Source: CALARM01 sp964431735 (lineage in GTDB: Bacteria; Vulcanimicrobiota; SpSt-956; JAKJGF01). From it: a stretch of 7,700 nt of DNA. Under the pieces are notes generated by a model that was not told the DNA's origin, made no database searches, and saw only the letters and a program-made list of their open reading frames with translations. The stretch spans positions 1 through 7,700 of the forward strand of contig CAYSLJ010000241.1 in the NCBI GenBank assembly GCA_964431735.1. The letters are read 5' to 3'. The position numbers were made by a program, and so were the translations under genes. Positions 1 to 4,944 of the stretch are shown one piece after another (the stretch's first letter is position 1; each line of letters starts with the position of its first letter).

Positions 1-110
1 AATCCACTGAAGAATTAATTGCTTTAAGCGGTATATGTGAGAGCAATAATGGCGATCTGGCAGATAATCATAATGAATATTTATACGGGGGTCTGAGAAG
101 TGAGATTTGA
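1..110 (+). CDS. VapB-like antitoxin, C-terminal fragment (5' end outside window)
   Basis: An open frame enters from the left edge (first full codon at 3) and ends with TGA at 108-110, giving about 35 residues that finish LADNHNEYLYGGLRSEI. The DLA-x-NH-x-x-YLYG ending is typical of small antitoxins encoded just before PIN-domain toxins; in that family this tail binds the toxin, and the missing N-terminus would carry the DNA-binding part. The frame overlaps the next gene by 11 bp, the usual translational coupling of antitoxin and toxin. Family membership is inferred from the tail motif and the partner; the DNA-binding fold cannot be checked here. Confidence 0.72.
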   Translation, partial: STEELIALSGICESNNGDLADNHNEYLYGGLRSEI

Positions 111-528
111 TACTTTTTTTGACACCTGGGCCTGTGTCGCTATAGTTGATAAAAACGATACTAATCATGCAGTGGCTGATAAGTTTTACAGACAGTTTTT
201 ATCTCAAGGTCATATACCTGTAACAAGTGATTACATAATTTCAGAAACTCTTACACTTCTTCGCAGAAGAGTAGCAAGTAATATTGCTATTCTCTTCGGA
301 GATATTCTATTTAAAAGCATTTCCATCGGCCGTATAAAAGTTGAAAATATAAACTATGGGAGATGGGAGAAAATATGGCGATTATTTAAGAAGTTTTCAG
401 ATAAACCTGATATTTCAGTTGTAGATTTAAGTTCAATGGTTATAATGGAAGAAATTGGAATTAAGAATATATTTTCCGGAGATGAGCATTTTGAATATGT
501 TGGTATGGGTTTTACAAGGGTGCCTTAA
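100..528 (+). CDS. vapC: PIN-domain toxin ribonuclease, VapC-like
   Basis: 142 residues, full length for a PIN toxin, which cleaves RNA with a Mg2+ or Mn2+ site and is held in check by the cognate VapB. The likely acidic residues are visible: D8 in the first strand (FFDTW), E49 in SDYIISETLTLLRRR, D109 in ISVVDLSSMVIMEEIGI, and D128 in the terminal GDEHFEYVGM, a standard ending of this subfamily. The usual DTS after the first strand reads DTW here, a small departure. I chose GTG at 100 because it places the first strand directly at the N-terminus as in homologs, lies about 8 nt after a GGGGG run, and overlaps the antitoxin stop region by 11 bp. The toxin function is family knowledge; activity is not shown by the sequence. 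Confidence 0.88.
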   Translation: MRFDTFFDTWACVAIVDKNDTNHAVADKFYRQFLSQGHIPVTSDYIISETLTLLRRRVASNIAILFGDILFKSISIGRIKVENINYGRWEKIWRLFKKFSDKPDISVVDLSSMVIMEEIGIKNIFSGDEHFEYVGMGFTRVP

Positions 529-588
529 ATGGAATTTATGACAATCCTGTAAAATCCGATTAGAATGTCGACAAATATAAAGGATAAT

Positions 589-750
589 TTATTCATATAA
601 TATCTCTTTTATATCTTTTCTGGTTAAATCACTTTCAACAGAAGATTTTAATTTATTAAATACCATTTTAAATTTCAGGTATTTCTTGATTTTTTCTACA
701 GATTGTCCAGGGTCATTACTGTCTTTTATATCATATTCTATTTTTATCAC
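589..750 (-). CDS. Unrecognised 53-aa protein (possible small ORF or decayed gene)
   Basis: The minus strand has an open frame of 53 codons from GTG (748-750) to TAA (589-591). The protein starts VIKIEYDIKDSNDPG and ends SDLTRKDIKEILYE; it is charged, Lys-rich and probably helical, with no motif I recognise. The start is doubtful. An AGGTGA ribosome site (747-752), like those of hicB and the MNT gene, lies on top of the GTG, and the position where those genes have ATG carries ATA (739-741), in frame. So it may start at GTG, start at a rare ATA, or have lost its ATG. It follows hicA by 58 bp but has its own copy of the shared upstream element, so it is probably transcribed separately. It converges on vapC. 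A third small toxin-antitoxin-associated gene is possible but is only a guess from context. Confidence 0.5.
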   Translation of the reverse strand: MIKIEYDIKDSNDPGQSVEKIKKYLKFKMVFNKLKSSVESDLTRKDIKEILYE

Positions 751-757
751 CTGCTTT

Positions 758-792
758 GATTTTTTATAACCCTTCTAAAAATATTATATTAT
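758..792 (-). promoter_or_regulatory. Shared upstream element, copy B (before 53-aa ORF)
   Basis: An AT-rich block very like those at 1261-1298 and 2732-2769. On the plus strand it has a T-run, ATAA, CCCTTCT, a run of A and then TATTATATTAT. Read on the minus strand it ends about 8 nt before the AGGTGA site of the 53-aa ORF. It is the least conserved copy at its distal end. A promoter role is inferred from position and repetition only. Confidence 0.45.
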
Positions 793-808
793 CCCGGGAG
801 AAGCTGAC

Positions 809-1021
809 TTATAAAAGTTGCTTGAACTCTTCTATGGTCAGGCCGGCATCTCTTATAATCCCACTCATGGTAAAAGGATCAATCGGATTTGCCCGTGGAA
901 TAGTAATAATTCTTGTTCCATCGGTCATTGTAATATGTTTGCTCTGTCTGGCAATCCGAAAACCTGCTTTTTCAAAAGCTTTGACTGCTCTTAAATGATT
1001 TATTCCAGAAAGTTTGCTCAT
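809..1021 (-). CDS. hicA: HicA-family toxin, mRNA interferase
   Basis: 70 residues, the usual HicA size (dsRBD-like fold). It shows the family pattern: an N-terminal helix with LRAVKAFEKAGFRIARQSKHITM, the catalytic His at H29 in SKHITM, a TRIITIPRAN strand (38-45), and a C-terminal GIIRDAGLTIEEFKQLL helix (54-70). HicA proteins cleave mRNA and are neutralised by HicB. It lies 6 nt after the hicB stop, so the two are co-transcribed and probably translationally coupled; only a weak AGAAG-type ribosome site is visible inside the end of hicB. The antitoxin-first order is seen in many hicBA loci. Identity is clear from motifs; activity is untested. Confidence 0.92.
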   Translation of the reverse strand: MSKLSGINHLRAVKAFEKAGFRIARQSKHITMTDGTRIITIPRANPIDPFTMSGIIRDAGLTIEEFKQLL

Positions 1022-1027
1022 GTTTTA

Positions 1028-1222
1028 TCATGCTACTTCTACATATCGAGAATCTTCGTTTTTACATAAATCTTCCATCGTCTCTAAATATGCTTTTATG
1101 GCATCTTTAATATTTTCTAAAGCTTCTTCTTCATTCTTACCCTGTGACCAGCAGCCAGGCAATCCGGGACACCATATTGAGTAACCTTCTTCGGTTTTTT
1201 TTATATTTACTCTGTATTTCAT
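1028..1222 (-). CDS. hicB: HicB-family antitoxin, short form
   Basis: 64 residues. It has the HicB signature of a degraded RNase H-like fold: an N-terminal strand with EEGYSIWCPGLPGCWSQGKNEEEALENIKDAIKAYLETM (residues 12-50), including the conserved PGLPGC and SQG-x-x-x-EEAL motifs. It is short and lacks a C-terminal helix-turn-helix or ribbon-helix-helix domain, so autoregulation through its own DNA-binding domain is not evident. The start ATG (1220-1222) follows an AGGTGA site (1229-1234) with 6 nt spacing. It is the first gene of the hicBA operon, with the shared upstream element about 40-75 bp before it. Confidence 0.93.
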   Translation of the reverse strand: MKYRVNIKKTEEGYSIWCPGLPGCWSQGKNEEEALENIKDAIKAYLETMEDLCKNEDSRYVEVA

Positions 1223-1260
1223 TACACATCACCTGCTTTATGAGACGAGCAATCTATTTA

Positions 1261-1298
1261 GATTTTTTATAATACTTCTAAAAATATAATAACATAAA
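1261..1298 (-). promoter_or_regulatory. Shared upstream element, copy A (before hicB)
   Basis: An AT-rich block close to identical to 2732-2769 over AAAAATATAATAACATAAA and to 758-792 over GATTTTTTATAA. On the minus strand, TTATGT and TATTAT are 17 nt apart, which could serve as weak -35 and -10 boxes about 40 nt before the hicB ribosome site. Orientation is taken from the gene order, because the reverse reading also contains TATAAT. Confidence 0.5.
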
Positions 1299-1360
1299 GA
1301 ATCCCAATAATAAAGATATTAAAAGGCTATAATCGAAAATAAGTCCATTAACGGCCTGGT

Positions 1361-2119
1361 TCATAGCTCGCCTGTGTATATATTCGTGTCATAATAAAAT
1401 GGCACTCTGTCGTCTGCTTTACACCTTTCAAATAATTCCCCGAGTTTCTCTATTAACAATCCATAATTCTCGTCACCGGGTCGCGGGGTGTAGGATAAAG
1501 ACAGGAATAATCCCTTGAGCTCTTCAAAAGAAATCATATTTTTATTATGGAAAACTGTTTTTTCAAAATTACCGTCTTTAAAGAAGTCGCTGAAGTCGTC
1601 ATCTCTTACCTTCCTGTGTGTTGCCCTTTCTCTATAGTTTGTTATATTATCTGCCAGAAATGCCTCGTAACGGGCCATAAATTCTTTTCCTTCTGTGAGC
1701 CTTTTATTCCAGAGCAAAATAGCTTTTCCCTTTTCTTTCAATATCCTCTTAAATTCCTTTTTCGCTTTGCCTCTGTCAAGCCAGTGAAAAGCCTGGGCAC
1801 ATACAATAAAATCTACTGACTGAGAATCCAGACCGGTGCACTCGCCGGAACCGTTTATGGAATGGAAATTCTCATAAGAACCAAGGGTTTTTTCTGCAGT
1901 TTCTCTCATGTGGTCATTCGGTTCCACCGCGTAAACGGTACTTCCTTTTTTCAGGAGATGTACCGTAAAATTTCCCGGCCCTGAACCTGTGTCTGCAATA
2001 ACGGATTCTTTCTTTATGCCTGTTTCATTATAAAGAAAATCTATGGCTTCTTCCGGGTAGGAAGGTCTGTATCTTATATAATTATCTACTTTGCCTGAAA
2101 ATAATTTTTTGCTGTCCAT
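1361..2119 (-). CDS. Class I SAM-dependent methyltransferase
   Basis: 252 residues from ATG at 2119. The N-terminus, LFSGKVDNYIRYRPSYPEEAIDFL, is typical of a soluble bacterial SAM methyltransferase group of the Methyltransf_11/25 type. Motif I is VIADTGSGPGNFT (40-52), the acidic residue that binds the SAM ribose is E66 in YAVEPNDHM, motif IV is VDFIVCAQAFHW (102-113), followed by LKEKGKAILLWN (127-138). The C-terminus, ending YYDTNIYTGEL, looks intact. The substrate is unknown; small-molecule methylation is the usual guess for this group. The start is unsettled: TTG at 2146 would add nine residues, and the only strong ribosome site upstream serves an out-of-frame ATG at 2168. It lies 109 bp after the MNT gene on the same strand and could have its own promoter. 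Confidence 0.88.
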   Translation of the reverse strand: MDSKKLFSGKVDNYIRYRPSYPEEAIDFLYNETGIKKESVIADTGSGPGNFTVHLLKKGSTVYAVEPNDHMRETAEKTLGSYENFHSINGSGECTGLDSQSVDFIVCAQAFHWLDRGKAKKEFKRILKEKGKAILLWNKRLTEGKEFMARYEAFLADNITNYRERATHRKVRDDDFSDFFKDGNFEKTVFHNKNMISFEELKGLFLSLSYTPRPGDENYGLLIEKLGELFERCKADDRVPFYYDTNIYTGEL

Positions 2120-2168
2120 AATTAAGGTTTGATAATATTCCTGCAAAACTGCTGTTCAGCGAAGACAT
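2082..2168 (-). CDS. Possible 28-codon upstream ORF overlapping the methyltransferase start
   Basis: ATG at 2166-2168 follows a strong AAGGAG ribosome site with about 9 nt spacing. Its frame runs 28 codons (MSSLNSSFAGILSNLNYGQQ and on) to TAA at 2082-2084, overlapping the methyltransferase N-terminus in another frame. It may be a leader peptide that couples translation, or it may show that a 1-nt indel separated the original start from the gene body. The peptide itself resembles nothing I know. Confidence 0.35.
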   Translation of the reverse strand: MSSLNSSFAGILSNLNYGQQKIIFRQSR

Positions 2169-2208
2169 ATTTATATACTCCTTTCTATAAATAATTCAAC
2201 CGGCAGAT

Positions 2209-2239
2209 ATTATATTTTTTTTAACGAGATTATTGTTAA
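2209..2239 (-). promoter_or_regulatory. Candidate promoter for the methyltransferase
   Basis: The minus strand has a perfect TATAAT (2209-2214) with TTAACA (2234-2239) upstream, 19 nt apart, in the gap after the MNT gene. The wide spacer and weak -35 box make it moderate at best. It lies about 25 nt before the AAGGAG site. Confidence 0.4.
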
Positions 2240-2255
2240 ATAAACTTCTTACCCC

Positions 2256-2567
2256 TCATATTATTATGGATTCTTTCATAACGTTCTTATAAAAAGATGT
2301 AGCACGGTACAAAGAACTATTCCATTCTTCTTTCTCTCTTATAATTGAACTTATAATTTCTCCTGTTTCCAGTTCTATTTTATATAGAGCATGCCTTATA
2401 TTCTGAATTTTCTCATAATCAGGTTTTTTATCCAGAAGTATCAAAAAATCCCAGTCAGAATATTCTTCTTCCTCTCCTCTTGAGCGGGATCCATAGAGAA
2501 TAATCTGAGCAGCGGGGTCTATGTTTAGCACTGTTTCCTTTACTGCTTCTAATAGCTTATTTTTCAT
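2256..2567 (-). CDS. Minimal nucleotidyltransferase (MNT-like, polymerase beta superfamily)
   Basis: 103 residues. The nucleotidyltransferase core is clear: IILYGSRSRGEEEEYSDWDFLILLD (22-46), with the GS motif at G26-S27 and the metal-binding pair D38 and D40. The third carboxylate is probably E70 (or E68) in KIELETGEIISSII. The family transfers nucleotides; when paired with a HEPN toxin, MNT antitoxins AMPylate the toxin. The usual HEPN gene is missing: the next gene on this strand is the methyltransferase and the upstream side is a divergent spacer. ATG at 2565-2567 follows AGGTGA (2575-2580) with 7 nt spacing. It could be an orphan, or act on a HEPN protein encoded elsewhere. Confidence 0.88.
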   Translation of the reverse strand: MKNKLLEAVKETVLNIDPAAQIILYGSRSRGEEEEYSDWDFLILLDKKPDYEKIQNIRHALYKIELETGEIISSIIREKEEWNSSLYRATSFYKNVMKESIII

Positions 2568-2592
2568 AATTATTTCACCTGATTATAGTTAG

Positions 2593-2719
2593 TTTCATAA
2601 CTATTCATAAATAATGAACTCGTAATGCGTAATGCGTAATGCGTGATGCGCAGGGATTAAACCCGTCACGCGTTACGCGTTACGCGTCACGACGATTTAA
2701 ATTCTAATAAGTTATGAAA
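2593..2719. repeat. Outer 10-bp inverted repeat enclosing the heptamer hairpin
   Basis: TTTCATAACT (2593-2602) and AGTTATGAAA (2710-2719) are perfect inverted copies. They bracket the heptamer hairpin at 2621-2691, so the whole 127-bp segment is a nested palindrome between the MNT gene's ribosome site and its presumed upstream element. This could mark the ends of an inserted small element, but no target-site duplication is evident. Confidence 0.55.
2621..2691. repeat. GTRAYGC heptamer arrays forming a 28-bp stem-loop
   Basis: The left arm (2621-2648) is three CGTAATG units then CGTGATG. The right arm (2664-2691) is CGTCACG, CGTTACG, CGTTACG, CGTCACG. The arms are inverted and pair across 28 positions with a 15-nt loop. 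As a plus-strand RNA, 23 pairs are Watson-Crick, four are G-U and one is A-C. The right arm is an exact reverse-complement copy of 7451-7478. There is no clear T-run after it, so a simple terminator is unlikely. Confidence 0.9.
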
Positions 2720-2731
2720 TACACTGTAATA

Positions 2732-2769
2732 GTTTTTCCATAATCCCTTCAAAAATATAATAACATAAA
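2732..2769 (-). promoter_or_regulatory. Shared upstream element, copy C (divergent spacer)
   Basis: Third copy of the AT-rich block: GTTTTTCCATAATCCCTTC, then AAAAATATAATAACATAAA as in copy A. On the minus strand it would serve the MNT gene, about 165 bp away with the hairpin between. On the plus strand its TATAAT lies just before the AGGAGA site of the 2788 gene. Either or both directions are possible. Confidence 0.45.
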
Positions 2770-2787
2770 AAAATAGGAGAAGAAAGA

Positions 2788-3750
2788 TTGTTTGTTTTTT
2801 TGTCTCATGATAAAATTACTTTATACATATTCTGTATAGATAGTTTTTACATTAGCAATTACAATTTTTATAAGGCTATGAGAAAAGATTTAATAAAAAA
2901 AGAAATCATAAAGAAAATAAAAGAAAAAGAAAAAGATATTCAAGTATCTCTGGGAAATATGATCGCCGGATTGGCAGAACGTACGTCTCTGGAGTATATT
3001 AATATTATTAAATCACTTGCGGACAGAGTCATAACGGAAGATAATGTGATTAAACATATCGAAATATGGTCCAAAACTCTGGGGAAAGACAGTTTCCTGG
3101 GAAATGAAATGAGAAAGGATCTGTCTGAACACCCGGTAAATATAGCAGAAAACCTTAAAGCTCCTCTTGATAATATCATGTCATATATGCAGGAAGAATG
3201 GAATAATTCTGCATATATGTTTGAAGAACATTTTAAACATAAATACAGAATTTTCGCCCGTACGGAATCCTTCAGAGATGATGAAACCAGCTCCTGCCCT
3301 AAAGGTTCTTCTGTTACCCTGACAGAAATTTTTTCTTTAATTATTAATGCCACATCTGCTCCTCTGACAGGTAAAGGGAGATGTAATCTGTCAGAAAATA
3401 TTTCATCCATATGTACAGGATTGATATTGCCTGTCCTTGATGCTTCGGCTCTATCTCTGACAGCTGATTTACTCGGCCCTCATGTAGCCCTTGGAAATCC
3501 TTCTGTTGCTTTTGCTTCGTCTGTTGTAAAGGACATTTCTTCTCTTGAGAAAAAATTAAAGGAAGGAAAAGAAAAAGTTAAAGAAAATTTAGAAAAAAAT
3601 AGCAAAAATTTTAAAGAAAATATTCAATATAACCTGGAAAAAGCATTTTTTCAGGTTAATTCGTCCATAGCAAAAGAAATACTGGAAAATCTTTTCTGCA
3701 AACAAAATTACCTCCTTCTTCCCTTCAGTCCTGTTTTTTCGGTGAATTAA
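2788..3750 (+). CDS. Unrecognised Lys-rich helical protein with central hydrophobic region
   Basis: 320 residues from TTG at 2788, chosen because AGGAGA (2775-2780) lies 7 nt before it. The first 30 residues are aromatic-rich and look like translated AT-rich DNA, so ATG at 2878 (MRKDLIKKEIIKKIKEKEKD), giving 290 residues, is a real alternative, although its AAGG is only 2 nt away. From residue 31 the chain is mostly charged helix. A hydrophobic stretch at about 208-250 (SSICTGLILPVLDASALSLTADLLG and on) is followed by a KKLKEGKEKVKENLEKNSKNFKENI coiled-coil-like segment (about 255-280). This order of helical part, hydrophobic patch and Lys-rich coil vaguely recalls the C-terminal half of bacterial dynamin-like proteins. 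There is no P-loop, so if related it would be a truncated remnant. I do not assign a function. Confidence 0.6.
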   Translation: MFVFLSHDKITLYIFCIDSFYISNYNFYKAMRKDLIKKEIIKKIKEKEKDIQVSLGNMIAGLAERTSLEYINIIKSLADRVITEDNVIKHIEIWSKTLGKDSFLGNEMRKDLSEHPVNIAENLKAPLDNIMSYMQEEWNNSAYMFEEHFKHKYRIFARTESFRDDETSSCPKGSSVTLTEIFSLIINATSAPLTGKGRCNLSENISSICTGLILPVLDASALSLTADLLGPHVALGNPSVAFASSVVKDISSLEKKLKEGKEKVKENLEKNSKNFKENIQYNLEKAFFQVNSSIAKEILENLFCKQNYLLLPFSPVFSVN

Positions 3751-3757
3751 TTATTTT

Positions 3758-3817
3758 AAAGTGAAAAATAAAAAAACGCGATTTTACTTGCTTTTCACTT
3801 TTCACTTTTCACTTTTT
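3758..3817 (+). terminator. AT-rich hairpin with CTTTTCA heptamer array, possible terminator
   Basis: Three CTTTTCA units and one CTTTTTA unit run in tandem from 3791 to 3818. AAAGTGAAAA (3758-3767) is the perfect reverse complement of TTTTCACTTT (3806-3815), so the spacer after the unknown gene folds back, ending in a short T-run. The loop is long (38 nt), so this is a weak terminator candidate. The repeat itself is certain. Confidence 0.5.
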
Positions 3818-3829
3818 ACTATTTATACC

Positions 3830-3858
3830 TTGCCATAGTCAGAAAACTGTGTTATGAT
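3830..3858 (+). promoter_or_regulatory. Sigma70-type promoter upstream of the stress protein gene
   Basis: TTGCCA (3830-3835), a 17-nt spacer and TATGAT (3853-3858) give a good vegetative-type promoter. Transcription would begin near 3865, about 70 nt before the gene, with the terminator-like hairpin at 3879-3906 inside the leader. Confidence 0.65.
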
Positions 3859-3878
3859 CCATATAGCTTAATTCAATT

Positions 3879-3906
3879 AATAGCGCACCTAAGGCGCTAT
3901 TTTTTT
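3879..3906 (+). terminator. Intrinsic-terminator-like hairpin in the stress protein leader
   Basis: AATAGCGC (3879-3886) pairs perfectly with GCGCTATT (3894-3901) around a 7-nt loop, followed directly by T residues to 3906. This is the textbook shape of a rho-independent terminator. It sits between the promoter at 3830-3858 and the gene's ribosome site at 3921-3927, so it may attenuate the gene, end a very short RNA, or stop read-through from the unknown gene upstream. Confidence 0.75.
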
Positions 3907-3934
3907 AAGTAAAAATAAAAAGGGAGGAATGGAA

Positions 3935-4792
3935 ATGATTAAAAGTATTCTTGTACCTATGGGAACATCGGGATGTTCTCACAATGCCCTCAAAACAGCA
4001 ATCAATCTGGCAAATCTTTTTAAAGCAACTCTCAGACTCCTCTATGTTGAAGATACAACGAAAATGGTACAGGTTATTCTTAAATATAGAATGTCATCGG
4101 CAGGTATTTCTCTGGATCTGCCGGGTCTTAATCTGCAGCAGAATGAGATAAGAATAATACAGGATGAAATAGATAAGGAAAAAGAGCAGGTTAATAAGTT
4201 CTATGATAGCCTGAAAGATACCATAGGAGGAGACCATTCGCTTGTTATAAGAACAGGAGAAATACATAAAGAAGTTCTCTCTGAAGCAAGAGCATTTGAC
4301 CTTATAGTCATGGGAAAGGCTCTTAAAACAGGACAGACTGGTGAACTTCAACCGCCCGTTTTTAATGTGGTTAAACATGCAAACAGGCCTGTTATTGCTC
4401 TCTGTGAAGGAGAAAGCCTGGGGAAGAATATATTGATTGCCTATGACGGTTCCAGAGCGGCAAATAACGCATTGAGGGTAACAGGAGATATTATAAGTGC
4501 CATTGCTCCTGATGTTGTAAATGTACTTACAGTGAAACACAGTGAGGAAGAAGCAAAGCCTCTGCTTGAAGAAGTGGAAAACTATTTCAGACCTTATAAG
4601 TTGAATATTGAAAAAATCTGGAAAAGCGGAAGAGCTTCTGAAAATATTATAAAAACTGCGGAAGAGAAAAAATGTACCTGTATAGTAATGGGTGGCTACG
4701 GAGATAATAAAATTAAAGAATTCCTTCTTGGAGGAACAGCGGAAAAAGTTCTCATAAATGTTGATATACCGGTAATGGTATGTAATGCGTAA
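3935..4792 (+). CDS. Tandem-domain universal stress protein (UspA family)
   Basis: 285 residues with two Usp folds. Domain 1 (1-157) begins MIKSILVPMGTSGCSHNALKTA and ends FDLIVMGKA...NRPVIALC, with no recognisable glycine-rich nucleotide loop. Domain 2 (163-285) begins KNILIAYDGSRAANNAL and ends with VMGGYGDNKIKEFLLGGTAEKVL (251-273), close to the G-2x-G-9x-G-S/T ATP-binding motif, except that the S/T position is Gly and a Thr follows. Usp proteins are cytoplasmic and linked to starvation or stress survival. ATG at 3935 is chosen over ATG at 3929 because AGGGAGG (3921-3927) lies 7 nt before it but only 1 nt before the other. The last codons and stop lie inside a heptamer array, so the C-terminus CNA may be a repeat-derived replacement. 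Confidence 0.93.
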   Translation: MIKSILVPMGTSGCSHNALKTAINLANLFKATLRLLYVEDTTKMVQVILKYRMSSAGISLDLPGLNLQQNEIRIIQDEIDKEKEQVNKFYDSLKDTIGGDHSLVIRTGEIHKEVLSEARAFDLIVMGKALKTGQTGELQPPVFNVVKHANRPVIALCEGESLGKNILIAYDGSRAANNALRVTGDIISAIAPDVVNVLTVKHSEEEAKPLLEEVENYFRPYKLNIEKIWKSGRASENIIKTAEEKKCTCIVMGGYGDNKIKEFLLGGTAEKVLINVDIPVMVCNA

Positions 4793-4846
4793 TGGGTAAT
4801 GCGTGACGCGTGACGCGTGACGCGTGACGGGAGAAACGCGTTACGG
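4782..4846. repeat. GTRAYGC heptamer array overlapping the stress protein stop
   Basis: Seven tandem seven-base units run 4782-4830: GTAATGC, GTAATGG, GTAATGC, then three GTGACGC and GTGACGG. After a 6-nt gap, CGCGTTACGG (4837-4846) is a short inverted partner. The first eleven bases lie within the stress protein gene and provide its TAA. Confidence 0.9.
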
Positions 4847-4866
4847 TAGGAATGAATTTTCATTTG

Positions 4867-4935
4867 TGGCCGAAACGGTCATGGTAGTCAGTGAGTAGTG
4901 AGTTGATAAAATTTACTCACCACTCACTGTTTACC
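4867..4935. repeat. Two hairpins between convergent genes, one from GTGAGTR repeats
   Basis: A small hairpin, TGGCCG-AAA-CGGTCA (4867-4881, one G-T pair), is followed by a 21-bp imperfect stem: 4883-4903 with 4915-4935, 11-nt loop, three mismatches. The stem arms are built of GTGAGTA- or GTGAGTG-like heptamers. The position between two convergent genes fits a bidirectional transcription barrier, although neither side has a clear T-run. Confidence 0.65.
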
Positions 4936-4944
4936 GGAATGATT

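Noticed and set aside
529..588. Terminator between vapC and the convergent 53-aa ORF
   Set aside because: I could not find a stem with a T-run in this spacer.
2940..3410. 156-codon minus-strand ORF opposite the unknown 2788 gene
   Set aside because: It lies wholly opposite the larger plus-strand frame, shows no family motif and has no clear ribosome site; the plus frame has AGGAGA. Because the plus gene is itself unrecognised, this rejection is less firm than others.
4094..4540. 148-codon minus-strand ORF within the stress protein gene
   Set aside because: Shadow of a clearly identified Usp gene; Cys- and Tyr-rich with no motif.
4883..4935. Classical intrinsic terminator for the VIT-vWA or stress protein gene
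   Set aside because: The stem is strong but neither strand has a T-run after it, so I list it only as a hairpin repeat with possible barrier function.
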